Under the pieces are notes generated by a model that was not told where the DNA came from, did not search any database, and was given only the letters and a program-made list of their open reading frames with translations. This document shows, piece by piece, positions 18,823 to 28,951 of a stretch of DNA of 64,000 nucleotides (position 1 is the first letter of the stretch; each line of letters starts with the position of its first letter). Source of the stretch: JAKACA01 sp963769255 (GTDB lineage: Bacteria > Actinomycetota > Acidimicrobiia > Acidimicrobiales > Bog-793); contig CAVYKV010000001.1 in the NCBI GenBank assembly GCA_963769255.1, positions 1,984,001 to 2,048,000 of the forward strand, in the 5' to 3' direction. The position numbers and the translations under genes were made by a program.

Positions 18823-20181
18823 ATGGAGCGTCGCATCTTCGGGCTCGAGAACGAGTACGGCGTCACCTGCACGCTCCGCGGGCAGCGCCGGCTGAGCCCT
18901 GACGAGGTCGCTCGGTACCTCTTCCGCCGCGTCGTGAGCTGGGGGCGGTCGAGCAACGTCTTCCTCGAGAACGGTGCCCGCCTCTATCTCGACGTCGGCA
19001 GCCACCCGGAGTACGCCACGCCGGAGTGCGACTCCATCGAGGATCTCGTCGCGCACGACAAGGCGGGTGAGCGAATCCTGGAAGGGCTCGTGCGCTCCGC
19101 CGAGGCTCGACTGCGGGACGAGGGCATCCGGGGCGTCGTCTACCTCTTCAAGAACAACACCGACTCCGCCGGCAATTCCTACGGCTGTCACGAGAACTTC
19201 CTCACCTCACGGCGGGACGACTTCAGCCACTACGCCCAGGTCCTCATCCCCTTCTTCGTGAGCCGGCAAATCTACGCGGGGGCCGGCAAGGTGCTGCAGA
19301 CGGCACGGGGCGCCATGTTCTGCCTGTCACAGCGGGCCGAGCACATCTGGGAGGGGGTTTCGTCCGCCACGACGAGAAGCCGCCCCATCATCAACACGCG
19401 GGACGAGCCGCACGCCGACGCCGAGCGCTTCCGCCGCCTGCACGTGATCGTGGGCGACTCGAACATGAGCGAATACGCCACCTTCCTCAAGGTGGGGGCG
19501 ACCTCGATCCTCTTGCGGATGCTGGAGGAGCCGGGCGTCGTGCTGCGGGACCTCACCCTAGAGGACCCCATCCGCGCCATCCGGGAGATCAGCCACGACA
19601 TCACCTGCCGCCGGCTCGTCCGCCTGGCGAACGGGCGGGAGGCGAGTGCCCTCGACATCCAGAAGGAGTACCTCGGCCGCGCCATCCGCTTCGACGAGCA
19701 ACGTGGCCTGCCCCCCATCGAGCGCAGGGTGCTCGACATGTGGCAGCACTGCATCGAGGGCATCGAGAAGGATCCCCTGAGCCTCGACCGTGAGTGCGAC
19801 TGGGTGATGAAGCATCGCCTCGTGGAGGCCTTCCGGGCGCGCCACCAACTGCCCCTCGGTCACCCCCGCGTCGCCCTCCTCGATCTGCAGTACCACGACG
19901 TCGACCGCCGGCGCGGCATCTTCTACCTCCTGCAGCGACAGGGGGGCGCGGAGCGGATCGTCACCGACGAGATGATCACGAAGGCGGTCGACCGCCCGCC
20001 CGAGACGACGAGGGCGCGGCTGCGCGGCGAGTTCATCCGGCGTGCGAAGGAGAAGCGCCGGGACTTCACCGTCGACTGGGTGCACCTGAAGCTGAACGAC
20101 CAGACGCAGCGGACGGTTCTCCTGAAGGATCCGTTTCGGTCCCACGACGAACGGGTGGAGCGCCTCATCGAGGCGATCTGA
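18823..20181 (+). CDS. pafA: Pup-protein ligase PafA
   Basis: ATP-dependent ligase joining the deamidated C-terminal Glu of Pup to substrate lysines. The 452-residue length is typical. Motifs: MERRIFGLENEYGVTCT, LYLDVGSHPEYATPECD (catalytic Asp), FKNNTDSAGNSYGCHENFL, RPIINTRDEPHAD and DLQYHDVDRRRGIFY. It is paralogous to dop. ATG 18823 is set by the N-terminal motif; the frame is open further upstream but without family similarity. In mycobacteria pafB and pafC follow; here a pair of signal peptidase genes does. Confidence 0.97.
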   Translation: MERRIFGLENEYGVTCTLRGQRRLSPDEVARYLFRRVVSWGRSSNVFLENGARLYLDVGSHPEYATPECDSIEDLVAHDKAGERILEGLVRSAEARLRDEGIRGVVYLFKNNTDSAGNSYGCHENFLTSRRDDFSHYAQVLIPFFVSRQIYAGAGKVLQTARGAMFCLSQRAEHIWEGVSSATTRSRPIINTRDEPHADAERFRRLHVIVGDSNMSEYATFLKVGATSILLRMLEEPGVVLRDLTLEDPIRAIREISHDITCRRLVRLANGREASALDIQKEYLGRAIRFDEQRGLPPIERRVLDMWQHCIEGIEKDPLSLDRECDWVMKHRLVEAFRARHQLPLGHPRVALLDLQYHDVDRRRGIFYLLQRQGGAERIVTDEMITKAVDRPPETTRARLRGEFIRRAKEKRRDFTVDWVHLKLNDQTQRTVLLKDPFRSHDERVERLIEAI

Positions 20182-20200
20182 GGGCACAGCCTTCGCCATG

Positions 20201-20206
20201 TAGTCT
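20201..20206 (+). promoter_or_regulatory. -10 box for first lepB
   Basis: TAGTCT, 8 nt before ATG 20215; no Shine-Dalgarno. Confidence 0.55.
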
Positions 20207-20214
20207 CGGCGCCG

Positions 20215-20904
20215 ATGAGCGAGCGCCTTCCCGTTGTGGATGACGCCCGCGGAGGACTCACTGGCGAGGAACCGCTGTCGCAGGACGCTCCCGTCGCGAT
20301 CCTGGAGACCCCCGGCCCGAGCGGCCCGGGAGCTCCCCTGACGCCGGGCGGGAGGCGGCGGGGCAAGCACTACCGCAACAAGGGTCGCCGGACCTTGCGG
20401 GGTCTCGTCGTGCTCGTCGTCGTGGCGGCGGCTTTGGCGGTCGTACTACGGCTCTTCGTGGTCCAGACGTTCTGGGTCCCGAGCGGTTCGATGGAGCCGA
20501 CGTTGCAGGTCAACGACCGCATGCTCGTCCTCAAGGTGGGCTACAGCGTCGGGACGGGCACCATCGTCGTGTTCCGGCAGCCGCCTGCCGACACCGCCGA
20601 CGTCTCGCACGACGACCTCGTCAAACGTGTCATCGGGCTGCCCGGGGAGACGATCTGGTCGGTCGGCGACACCGTCTTCATCGACGGCAAGGCGCTCGCC
20701 CAGCCATGGCTCCCGAAGGGGACCCAGCTCGGGCAGCCCATCCAGCGGCAGACCGTCCCGAGGGGCGACTACTTCGTCATGGGGGATAACCGCAGTGACT
20801 CCGACGACAGCAGGGACTGGGGACCGCTGCCCGCCCATCTCGTCATCGGCAAGGTGATCCTCGTGTTCTGGCGCGGAGGCAAGCCCGCCTTCCACCTGCA
20901 ATGA
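20215..20904 (+). CDS. lepB: Signal peptidase I (copy 1)
   Basis: Membrane serine/lysine protease that cleaves Sec and Tat signal peptides. 229 residues: a basic, disordered cytoplasmic N-terminus, one TM segment (about residues 64-82), the catalytic Ser in VPSGSMEPTL, the catalytic Lys in DLVKRVIGLPGE, and the box GDNRSDSDDSRDWGPLP. It is adjacent to a close paralogue, with long shared stretches such as PWLPKGTQLGQ, so the pair looks like a tandem duplication. Confidence 0.95.
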   Translation: MSERLPVVDDARGGLTGEEPLSQDAPVAILETPGPSGPGAPLTPGGRRRGKHYRNKGRRTLRGLVVLVVVAAALAVVLRLFVVQTFWVPSGSMEPTLQVNDRMLVLKVGYSVGTGTIVVFRQPPADTADVSHDDLVKRVIGLPGETIWSVGDTVFIDGKALAQPWLPKGTQLGQPIQRQTVPRGDYFVMGDNRSDSDDSRDWGPLPAHLVIGKVILVFWRGGKPAFHLQ

Positions 20905-20947
20905 GCGTCTCGAGGCGACTCGCCGCCCGACCGCCCGGGGGCGGCTC

Positions 20948-21565
20948 GTGAGCCCGACGTGGGATGACGTCGAGGCCCCGGCTGCGCCACTCGCGCCACC
21001 CCCGAGAGCCGACACGACCGAGGTGACCCCGCCGGCCCCGAAGCGCCGCCGCCGCCTCCTCGGCTGGGTCATCGTCATCGCCATCGCGGCGGTCGTCTCG
21101 ATCGTGCTCCGGCTCTTCGTCGTGCAGACCTTCTTCGTCCCGACGGGTTCCATGGAGCCCACACTGCGGCCCTATGACCGCATCCTCGTGCAGAAGTTCG
21201 ACTTTCCGCTCCAGCGGGGCGAGATCGTCGTCTTCCAGCACCCGAAGCGCGACCTGCAGCCGCCTCTCAACGAGGACCTCGTCAAGCGCATCATCGGACT
21301 GCCCGGTGAGACCATCTGGTCGGTCGGCAACACGGTCTACATCGACGGCAAGGCCCTCCTCGAGCCGTGGCTGCCGAAGGGGACGCAACTGGGCCAGGCG
21401 ATCACCCGCCAGACGATCCCGAAGGGCGAGTACTTCATGATGGGCGACAACCGCAGCGACTCCTACGACAGCCGGGACTGGGGCCCCATTCCGGGCAGCA
21501 CCATCATCGGTCGCGTCTTCCTCGTGATCTGGCGCAACGGGCACCCGGACTTCGTCATCCCGTAG
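20948..21565 (+). CDS. lepB: Signal peptidase I (copy 2)
   Basis: 205-residue paralogue of the preceding gene. TM segment at about residues 38-58, catalytic Ser in VPTGSMEPTL, catalytic Lys in DLVKRIIGLPGE, and GDNRSDSYDSRDWGPIP. Start GTG 20948, 43 nt after copy 1, with a GGGGGCGG stretch just upstream. The two copies differ mainly in the N-terminal tail and in the substrate-side loop after the first motif, so different substrate preferences are possible. The next genes are tatB and tatC, giving an export cluster. Confidence 0.95.
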   Translation: MSPTWDDVEAPAAPLAPPPRADTTEVTPPAPKRRRRLLGWVIVIAIAAVVSIVLRLFVVQTFFVPTGSMEPTLRPYDRILVQKFDFPLQRGEIVVFQHPKRDLQPPLNEDLVKRIIGLPGETIWSVGNTVYIDGKALLEPWLPKGTQLGQAITRQTIPKGEYFMMGDNRSDSYDSRDWGPIPGSTIIGRVFLVIWRNGHPDFVIP

Positions 21566-21587
21566 CCAGCAACCCCCGAAACCCCAG

Positions 21588-21593
21588 TAGTGT
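21588..21593 (+). promoter_or_regulatory. -10 box for tatB
   Basis: TAGTGT, 7 nt before ATG 21601. Confidence 0.55.
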
Positions 21594-21600
21594 GCTCGCC

Positions 21601-22197
21601 ATGGGTGGACTGGACCCAGCCAAGATCCTCATCGTCCTCCTCCTGGCGGTGATCGTCCTCGGGCCCGAGCGCCTGCCGAAGCTGGCGCGGCAGATGGGCT
21701 CCGCCTGGCGCGAGCTCACGAAGCTGAGGGACCGGCTGGAGAACGAGGTCCGCAGCGCCATGCCGGATCTCGACCTGCCCTCCATCCCGACGATCCCCAC
21801 CTCGCGGGGCATCGCCGGATACCTCGGCAACATGATGATGAGCGCCGGCAGCGCCACGGCCGCCTCGGAGGTCACCGCCTCCGAAGCAGCCGCCCCGACA
21901 CCGCTGCTCGGGAACCTCGGCGCCGGCGGCAGCGAACTCTTCGACGGGAGTCGTCCAGGATCCCAGCCCGCCTCGGAGACTTCTGGTGCCCGTGGGCGGC
22001 GATCGACGACTGAGTGGAGGACCTCCTACGAGATGGCGCCGGAGTACTCCGAGCTGCCGGCGGGCTGGCACGCCGTCGGGGCGCGGGGCCCTGGCTACGC
22101 CAGCGGCTCCAACCTCACGGCGGTACCGTCATCGGTCGCAGGCGGGCCCCTCAACGCCGAGGCGCTCATCACCTTCGACGAGCCGAGCTGGAACTGA
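21601..22197 (+). CDS. tatB: Twin-arginine translocase TatA/TatB-type subunit
   Basis: 198 residues. One N-terminal TM helix (AKILIVLLLAVIVLGP) with the hinge GPERLPKLARQMG and a charged amphipathic helix, followed by a long Ser/Ala/Pro-rich tail. The VLGPERLP hinge and the tail length favour TatB over TatA, though actinobacterial assignments overlap. It precedes tatC by 46 nt. Confidence 0.88.
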   Translation: MGGLDPAKILIVLLLAVIVLGPERLPKLARQMGSAWRELTKLRDRLENEVRSAMPDLDLPSIPTIPTSRGIAGYLGNMMMSAGSATAASEVTASEAAAPTPLLGNLGAGGSELFDGSRPGSQPASETSGARGRRSTTEWRTSYEMAPEYSELPAGWHAVGARGPGYASGSNLTAVPSSVAGGPLNAEALITFDEPSWN

Positions 22198-22243
22198 GCC
22201 GGGGCCAAGGGGCCGCGGCGAGCGTGACGGTCAGGGATAAGCG

Positions 22244-23014
22244 ATGGCGAAGATACTGAGCCGGACGGAGCGGGCGCCGCGCCCCACGCCGGACGCCATG
22301 ACGCTCCTCGAGCATCTCTCCGAGCTGCGCCGGCGCCTCATCATCTCCGTGCTCGCGTTCGTGGGCGGGGCGATCATCTGCTACCTGTTCTACGACCAGA
22401 TCCTCACGTTCCTCGAGCACCCGTACCACATCGCCTGCGCCACCCACCACCACTCGTACTGCTCGGGGAACCTCAGCAACCTCGCCCCGCTGCAGGGCTT
22501 CACGACCCGCCTGAACGTGTGCGCCTACGGCGGGATCGTCATCGGCCTGCCCATCATCCTCTGGCAGCTCTGGAAGTTCGTCACACCGGGCCTCAAGGCG
22601 AACGAGCGCCGCTACGCCCTCCCCTTCGTCGTCGCCACCGTCACGCTCTTCGTCCTTGGCGGGGCCACCGCCTACCTCATCTACCCGAAGGGCCTCACCT
22701 GGCTCCTGCAGCAAAGCGGTCCGAATGTCAGCTCGCTCGTGTCCGTGCAGAGCTACATCGACCTCATCTGCCTGCTCATCGTCGTCTTCGGGGCGGCGTT
22801 CGAGTTCCCCGCCATCCTCGTCGGCCTCGAGCTGGCGGGTGTGCTCAAATCCGCCACCCTGCGGCGAGTGCGCCGCTACGCCTTCCTGGGCATCGTGATC
22901 GTCTCGGCCGTCGCGACACCGAGCTCCGACGTCTTCTCGATGGTCGCCCTCGTCGTTCCCCTCACCATCTTCTATGAGGCATCCATCCTGATCGGCAAAG
23001 CCCTCGGCAAGTGA
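22244..23014 (+). CDS. tatC: Twin-arginine translocase subunit TatC
   Basis: Six-helix membrane receptor for RR-signal peptides. 256 residues; conserved LLEHLSELRRRLIIS at the cytoplasmic N-terminus, the periplasmic-loop/TM2 region PLQGFTTRLNVCAYGGIVIG, and LWQLWKFVTPGLKANERRYA. Its stop overlaps the helicase start (GTGA). A tatC-helicase junction of this kind is also known from mycobacteria. Confidence 0.96.
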   Translation: MAKILSRTERAPRPTPDAMTLLEHLSELRRRLIISVLAFVGGAIICYLFYDQILTFLEHPYHIACATHHHSYCSGNLSNLAPLQGFTTRLNVCAYGGIVIGLPIILWQLWKFVTPGLKANERRYALPFVVATVTLFVLGGATAYLIYPKGLTWLLQQSGPNVSSLVSVQSYIDLICLLIVVFGAAFEFPAILVGLELAGVLKSATLRRVRRYAFLGIVIVSAVATPSSDVFSMVALVVPLTIFYEASILIGKALGK

Positions 23015-25155
23015 TCGCCAGGCCGCACGTGCCGGCCGAGGTGCGAGCGCGTTTCGTCGCCAGCCGGCCCTACCCGCTCGACCGCTTCCAGGTGGAGGCG
23101 CTCGACGCCCTTGACGCCCGTCACAGCGTGCTCGTGGCGGCTCCGACAGGCTCGGGCAAGACGGTGGTCGCCGACTACGCCGTGCACCTCGCCCTCTCGG
23201 AAGGCGTCAAGGCGTACTACACGACACCGCTGAAAGCGCTCTCCAACCAGAAGTACGCCGACCTGCGACGGGCCTACGGAGCTGCCGACGTCGGCCTCCT
23301 CACGGGCGACAACTCCATCAACGGGTCCGCCCCCATCGTCGTCATGACGACCGAGGTGCTGCGCAACATGATCCACGCCGAGCGGACCGGGCTCTCCTCC
23401 CTCGGCTACGTGATCCTCGACGAAGTCCACTTCCTCGAGAACCGATACCGAGGCGGCGTCTGGGAGGAGGTCATCATCGGTGCGCCCGAGAACGTCGCCC
23501 TCGTCTGCCTCTCGGCCACGGTGGCGAACGCCGGCGAGCTCGCCACCTGGATCGGGCAGGTCCGGGGGGACACGGCCATCGTGCGGGAGGACCGCAGGCC
23601 GGTCGAGCTGCGCAACCTCTTCGCCATCGCCGACCGCTCAGCCGAGCGCGTGCACCTCCTGCCCACGTTCGTGGACGGGAAGCCGAACGCGCGGGCGATC
23701 GAGCTCGACTCCCTCTTGCCCCGGCACGGCCCGGCCGTCCGCCGGCCCCGAACGCGCCCCCAAGTCAGCCCGGTGGCCGCCCGGGGGCATGGCGTCCGCA
23801 CGTACCGCCCGCGTCGCCTCGACGTCGTCGAGCGGCTGGACGACGCCGCCCTCCTCCCGGCCATCTACTTCGTCTTCTCGCGCGCCGGCTGTGACGAGGC
23901 CGTCCGCGGCCTCTTGGACGACGGCGTCCGCCTCACCTCCATCGAGGAGCGCCAGCGCATCCGCGAGCTCGTGGAGGCGCACGTCGAGAGCCTCTCCGAC
24001 GAGGACCTCCACGTGCTCGACTACGGGCAGTTCATGGCCGCCCTCGAGGCCGGGGTGGCGGCACATCACGCCGGCATGGTGCCGCCCTTCCGGGAGGCGG
24101 TGGAGGCCTGTTTCCTCGAGGCGCTCGTGAAGGTGGTCTTCGCCACCGAGACGCTCGCCCTCGGCATCAACATGCCCGCCCGCTCGGTCGTGATCGAGGA
24201 TCTCACGAAGTACGGGGGCTCCGGCCACGCCGAGCTCACGCCGGGGGAGTACACGCAACTGACGGGGCGGGCGGGACGCCGAGGGATCGACGAGGTCGGC
24301 TACGCCGTCGTGCTCGCCTCGGCCTTCCACACCTTCGACGACGTCGCCCGCCTCGCCGGGGCACCCGGCCGTGACCTCACCTCGTCGTTCCGCCCGACCT
24401 ACAACCTCGCCGTCAGCCTCGTCCGTCGCTACGACCGGCTGGAGGCGTACCGCGTCGTGACGTCCTCCTTCGCCCAGTACCTCTCGGACGAGGATCTCGG
24501 CCATCAGCTCGACGCCGTGCTCTCGATCCTGGGCGAGCGGGGCTACGTGCGAGGGTGGTCGGTGACCCCGGCGGGCGAGATGCTCTCCGGCCTCTACCAC
24601 GAGGCGGATCTGCTCGTGGGCGAGACGCTTCGGACCGGGCTCCTCGACGGTTTGGAGCCGGCGGCACTGGCCGCCGTCGTCTCCTCCTTCTGCTTCGAGG
24701 CGCGCCGGGAGCGGGAGAGCCCGCCCCCTCCGCCGGGCATCATCGCCGCCACGATCGAGCAGATCGCCGCCGTCTCGGAGGACCTCGGCGAATCCGAGCG
24801 GTCCCTGGGGCTGCCGGTGACGCGGGGGGTGGATGGGGGTTTCGCCGTGCTGGCGCGGGACTGGGCGCGCGGCCGCGACCTCCGACGCGTGCTGGAGCCT
24901 TCGGGCTCGAAGGGCCCGGGGCCGCGCGGGAGGTATTCCCGTCAGGTCATGACGGGGGGCGACTTCGTCCGCACGACGAAGCAGGTCATCGACCTCCTCC
25001 GCCAGCTCGCCGAGGTCGCCCCGAGCGAGGCGCTGCGGTCGTCGTCGGCGTCCGCCGCCTCCCGGTTGAGGCGGGGGGTCGTCGCCGCCTCCTCGACGGT
25101 CACGGTGGAGGATCCGGACGGGAGCATCCACGCCGTGGGCACCGCCGCCTCCTAA
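23011..25155 (+). CDS. helY: Ski2-like superfamily 2 helicase (HelY type)
   Basis: ATP-dependent DEAD/DEAH-family helicase, probably acting on RNA. 714 residues, with Walker A APTGSGKT near residue 46, TTPLKALSNQKY, the DEVH box in VILDEVHFLENRYRGG, motif III SATVAN, and motifs V-VI ATETLALGINMPAR and QLTGRAGRRGIDE. It is shorter than mycobacterial HelY (about 900), mostly in the C-terminal half. GTG 23011 overlaps the tatC stop. The substrate is unknown. Confidence 0.92.
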   Translation: MIARPHVPAEVRARFVASRPYPLDRFQVEALDALDARHSVLVAAPTGSGKTVVADYAVHLALSEGVKAYYTTPLKALSNQKYADLRRAYGAADVGLLTGDNSINGSAPIVVMTTEVLRNMIHAERTGLSSLGYVILDEVHFLENRYRGGVWEEVIIGAPENVALVCLSATVANAGELATWIGQVRGDTAIVREDRRPVELRNLFAIADRSAERVHLLPTFVDGKPNARAIELDSLLPRHGPAVRRPRTRPQVSPVAARGHGVRTYRPRRLDVVERLDDAALLPAIYFVFSRAGCDEAVRGLLDDGVRLTSIEERQRIRELVEAHVESLSDEDLHVLDYGQFMAALEAGVAAHHAGMVPPFREAVEACFLEALVKVVFATETLALGINMPARSVVIEDLTKYGGSGHAELTPGEYTQLTGRAGRRGIDEVGYAVVLASAFHTFDDVARLAGAPGRDLTSSFRPTYNLAVSLVRRYDRLEAYRVVTSSFAQYLSDEDLGHQLDAVLSILGERGYVRGWSVTPAGEMLSGLYHEADLLVGETLRTGLLDGLEPAALAAVVSSFCFEARRERESPPPPPGIIAATIEQIAAVSEDLGESERSLGLPVTRGVDGGFAVLARDWARGRDLRRVLEPSGSKGPGPRGRYSRQVMTGGDFVRTTKQVIDLLRQLAEVAPSEALRSSSASAASRLRRGVVAASSTVTVEDPDGSIHAVGTAAS

Positions 25156-25158
25156 TCT
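25153..25158 (+). promoter_or_regulatory. Possible -10 box for ThyX-like gene
   Basis: TAATCT, 9 nt before ATG 25168, overlapping the helicase stop. Confidence 0.4.
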
Positions 25159-25167
25159 CGTCGGGGC

Positions 25168-26814
<1,647 letters not shown>

Positions 26815-26821
26815 GTTCCGC

Positions 26822-26850
26822 TTGACGAGCGGGCGCGGACTCGACATAAC
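26822..26850 (+). promoter_or_regulatory. Sigma-70-like promoter after ThyX-like gene
   Basis: TTGACG (26822-26827), a 17-nt spacer, then CATAAC (26845-26850). No start codon follows at leaderless distance, so it would drive an untranslated RNA or a long leader for the DUF4193 gene. Confidence 0.5.
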
Positions 26851-27157
26851 TAGTGGGTCCCTCCTGCTGGAAGGCCTTGCCGGAAGCCTCCGGCCGCGTC
26901 CGAAAGTCGTCTGGGGGGAGTGTGTGCGAGCGGTGGGGGCCTGCGGGCCAACGAGTAGAGAACGCCCTGGCCGGCACCTGGTGCTGGTGATCGCCCGGGC
27001 AGGCGACGTGGCGGCCCCAAAGTGGCCCCGGGTCCTCTCCGCCTCGCAGAAGCGGCTCCGGAGGAGCTCGATCAGCTGAACGGCTGAGGGGCACTCCGAT
27101 GGGGGTGGTCCGCCACGAAAGTCCTCGGGAACAGCCCGACGCCCTCGTGCGTTGCCG

Positions 27158-27163
27158 TATAGT
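27158..27163 (+). promoter_or_regulatory. -10 box for DUF4193 gene
   Basis: TATAGT, implying a leader of about 65 nt that contains a CCCCCT/AGGGGG hairpin (27174-27188) and a purine-rich ribosome binding stretch (GAGGGAAAGG) before ATG 27235. Confidence 0.5.
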
Positions 27164-27234
27164 CCGCGCTTCGCCCCCTGCGAGGGGGAGCGGCGTCGTG
27201 GAGGAACCGAGAACCCAGATCGAGGGAAAGGCAC

Positions 27235-27777
27235 ATGGCAAAGGAAACCGATATCGGCGTCATCGATGGCGACGGTACCCCGGAGACCGAGGATCCGAAT
27301 GAAGACGCCGACGCGGATCTCGAGGATCTCAGCGACGAGGAGCTGACCGACGACGACCTCCTCGACGAGGACGGCCTCGATGACGAGATCGGGCTCGACA
27401 CTGAGGACGACGACGACATCGGTGACGCCGAGCTCGAGGACGACCTCGAGACCGACGACGTCGTGGTCGTCCCCGTCGCGACGGTGGCGGCCGTCGTCGA
27501 GGCCGAGGAAGGCACGACCGACGAGGACGAGGACGAGCTCGACGACGACGACGTCGAAGCGAGCCTGGACGTGATCTTGAAGGAGCGCCTCGTCGTCGAG
27601 GACGAAGACGAGGACGAGGACGAGGACGAGCCCGCCGATGCGGAGGACCGCACGGACGGCAACCTCAGGGTGCTGCCGAAGCAGCCGGGCGAGTTCGTCT
27701 GCCGCTCGTGCTTTCTCGTGAAGAGCGACACGCAGCTCGCCGACGAGAGTCGCATGTTCTGTCGCGACTGCGTGTGA
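27235..27777 (+). CDS. DUF4193 zinc-ribbon-like protein with long acidic domain
   Basis: 180 residues. The C-terminal third (KQPGEFVCRSCFLVKSDTQL ... MFCRDC) is the DUF4193 module with two CxxC pairs, probably binding zinc. The first 140 residues are dominated by Asp and Glu in runs such as DEDEDEDEDE. DUF4193 proteins are usually about 100 residues, so the acidic part is enlarged here. An acidic tract plus zinc ribbon would fit interaction with RNA polymerase or basic proteins, but no function is established. Confidence 0.85.
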   Translation: MAKETDIGVIDGDGTPETEDPNEDADADLEDLSDEELTDDDLLDEDGLDDEIGLDTEDDDDIGDAELEDDLETDDVVVVPVATVAAVVEAEEGTTDEDEDELDDDDVEASLDVILKERLVVEDEDEDEDEDEPADAEDRTDGNLRVLPKQPGEFVCRSCFLVKSDTQLADESRMFCRDCV

Positions 27778-27790
27778 CCAGGGGGCGCAC

Positions 27791-27796
27791 TAGCGT
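27791..27796 (+). promoter_or_regulatory. -10 box for 27803 gene
   Basis: TAGCGT, 6 nt before GTG 27803; favours the GTG over the adjacent ATG 27806. Confidence 0.5.
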
Positions 27797-27802
27797 CGGC
27801 CC

Positions 27803-28447
27803 GTGATGGACGAGGAACGATCCCTTTCGGACGTGTTGTGGGACTACGGCGTGTTCGTCCCGATCGGCCTGGCCGCCTCGCTCGTGGAGGAGCTCGGCCG
27901 CTTGACAGAGAAGGGTAAGCAGCACGCCGGCGGACAGGTGCACACCGCTCAGATGATCGGCAAGCTGGCCGTCGGCCAGGGAAAGCGCCAATTCACGAAG
28001 CTGTTCGGTGAGGCCACCTCCGGTGGCAACCACCGGGCAGCGAGGTCGGAGGCGTCCGATGGCGGCCCGGCTCGGTCACCCTCCGGGGCCACCTCCCGAA
28101 GGCAGTCGGCTGCCCAGGACGGATCGAGCTCGGCGGCGGCCTCGCGTCGGCCGGCGAGCGCGGCGACTCGGTCGGCGGCGACTCGGTCGGGGGCGCCGCG
28201 GTCGCCGGATCCCACCGAGGGCTCGAGGGTCGAGGCGGTCGCCCCTGCCGGGCGGGATGCCCCGGAGGCGCCCGAGGCGGCGTCGCTCGCCATCCCGGGC
28301 TATGACACCCTTGCCGCCTCGCAGGTCGTGCAGCGGCTGAGCTCCCTGCGGCCCGACGAACTCGAGGCGATCCGCCGCTACGAGCTGGCGACGCGGGGTC
28401 GGCGCACGATCCTTCATCGCATCGCCCAGCTCACGACCGAGGGCTAG
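27803..28447 (+). CDS. Conserved hypothetical protein with C-terminal helical module
   Basis: 214 residues. An N-terminal region (about 1-75, with SLVEELGRLTEKGKQHAGGQ) is predicted helical. A Ser/Ala/Arg/Pro-rich disordered linker follows (about 75-150), then a C-terminal helical module IPGYDTLAASQVVQRLSSLR continuing to YELATRGRRTILHRI. I have the impression this last module recurs in actinobacterial proteins of unknown role, but I cannot name a family. Confidence 0.7.
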   Translation: MMDEERSLSDVLWDYGVFVPIGLAASLVEELGRLTEKGKQHAGGQVHTAQMIGKLAVGQGKRQFTKLFGEATSGGNHRAARSEASDGGPARSPSGATSRRQSAAQDGSSSAAASRRPASAATRSAATRSGAPRSPDPTEGSRVEAVAPAGRDAPEAPEAASLAIPGYDTLAASQVVQRLSSLRPDELEAIRRYELATRGRRTILHRIAQLTTEG

Positions 28448-28480
28448 CGGGCAAGCCTTCGCCCGGCGTCACCGACCCAG

Positions 28481-28951
28481 ATGGAGATCAGCGCCCGGCC
28501 GGCCGGCCCGGGAGACCGGGAGGCGGTGGCCCAGCTGTTCGCCGAGTCGGCGGCGGCGACCCGGTCGGAACGCGGCGGTGCCCTCTTCGACCTCCGCGAG
28601 GGCGCGCAGGGAGCTGCCGGGCCGGGTGCGGCACAGCTGGAGTCGGAGGAAGGGACATGTCTCGCTGTCGGCCTCGTCGACAATGTCATCCTCGGTGTTG
28701 CTCTCGCCCGCCTGGAAACCCTTCCCGACGGCAGCCGGCTCGCCCGCATCGAACACCTCTTCGTGGATCCGGGTGCCCGCGAGGTCGGGGTCGGGACGGC
28801 CCTCCTCGACGTGGTGTCCGCTTGGGCCGTCGAGGGCGGAGCCGAGTATCTCGACGCCTACGCCCTTCCAGGCAACCGTCCGGCGAAGAATTTCCTCGAG
28901 TCGTCGGGTTACGTCGCCCGGCTCATCGTGATGAGCCGAACGCTCCCGTGA
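28481..28951 (+). CDS. GNAT-family N-acetyltransferase
   Basis: 156 residues with the GNAT core: strand IEHLFVDPGAREVGVGTALL (motif A, acetyl-CoA pyrophosphate loop) and the final part AYALPGNRPAKNFLESSGYV. The substrate cannot be predicted. Its stop overlaps the next GNAT gene as GTGA, so the two are coupled. Confidence 0.85.
   Translation: MEISARPAGPGDREAVAQLFAESAAATRSERGGALFDLREGAQGAAGPGAAQLESEEGTCLAVGLVDNVILGVALARLETLPDGSRLARIEHLFVDPGAREVGVGTALLDVVSAWAVEGGAEYLDAYALPGNRPAKNFLESSGYVARLIVMSRTLP

Larger units (their letters stand above)
26815..27234. other. 420-bp gap without a recognisable gene
   Basis: No ORF here has plausible coding character on either strand. It holds a promoter-like pair at 26822-26850, a small hairpin GCCGGA-AGCC-TCCGGC at 26879-26894, the probable DUF4193 promoter near 27158, and a CCCCCT/AGGGGG hairpin at 27174-27188 in that gene's leader. 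I checked for tmRNA, RNase P RNA, SRP RNA and tRNA features and saw none. Confidence 0.6.

Noticed and set aside
26822..27079. 85-residue plus-strand ORF in the 420-bp gap
   Set aside because: No ribosome site, no plausible domain, and composition like the other shadows.
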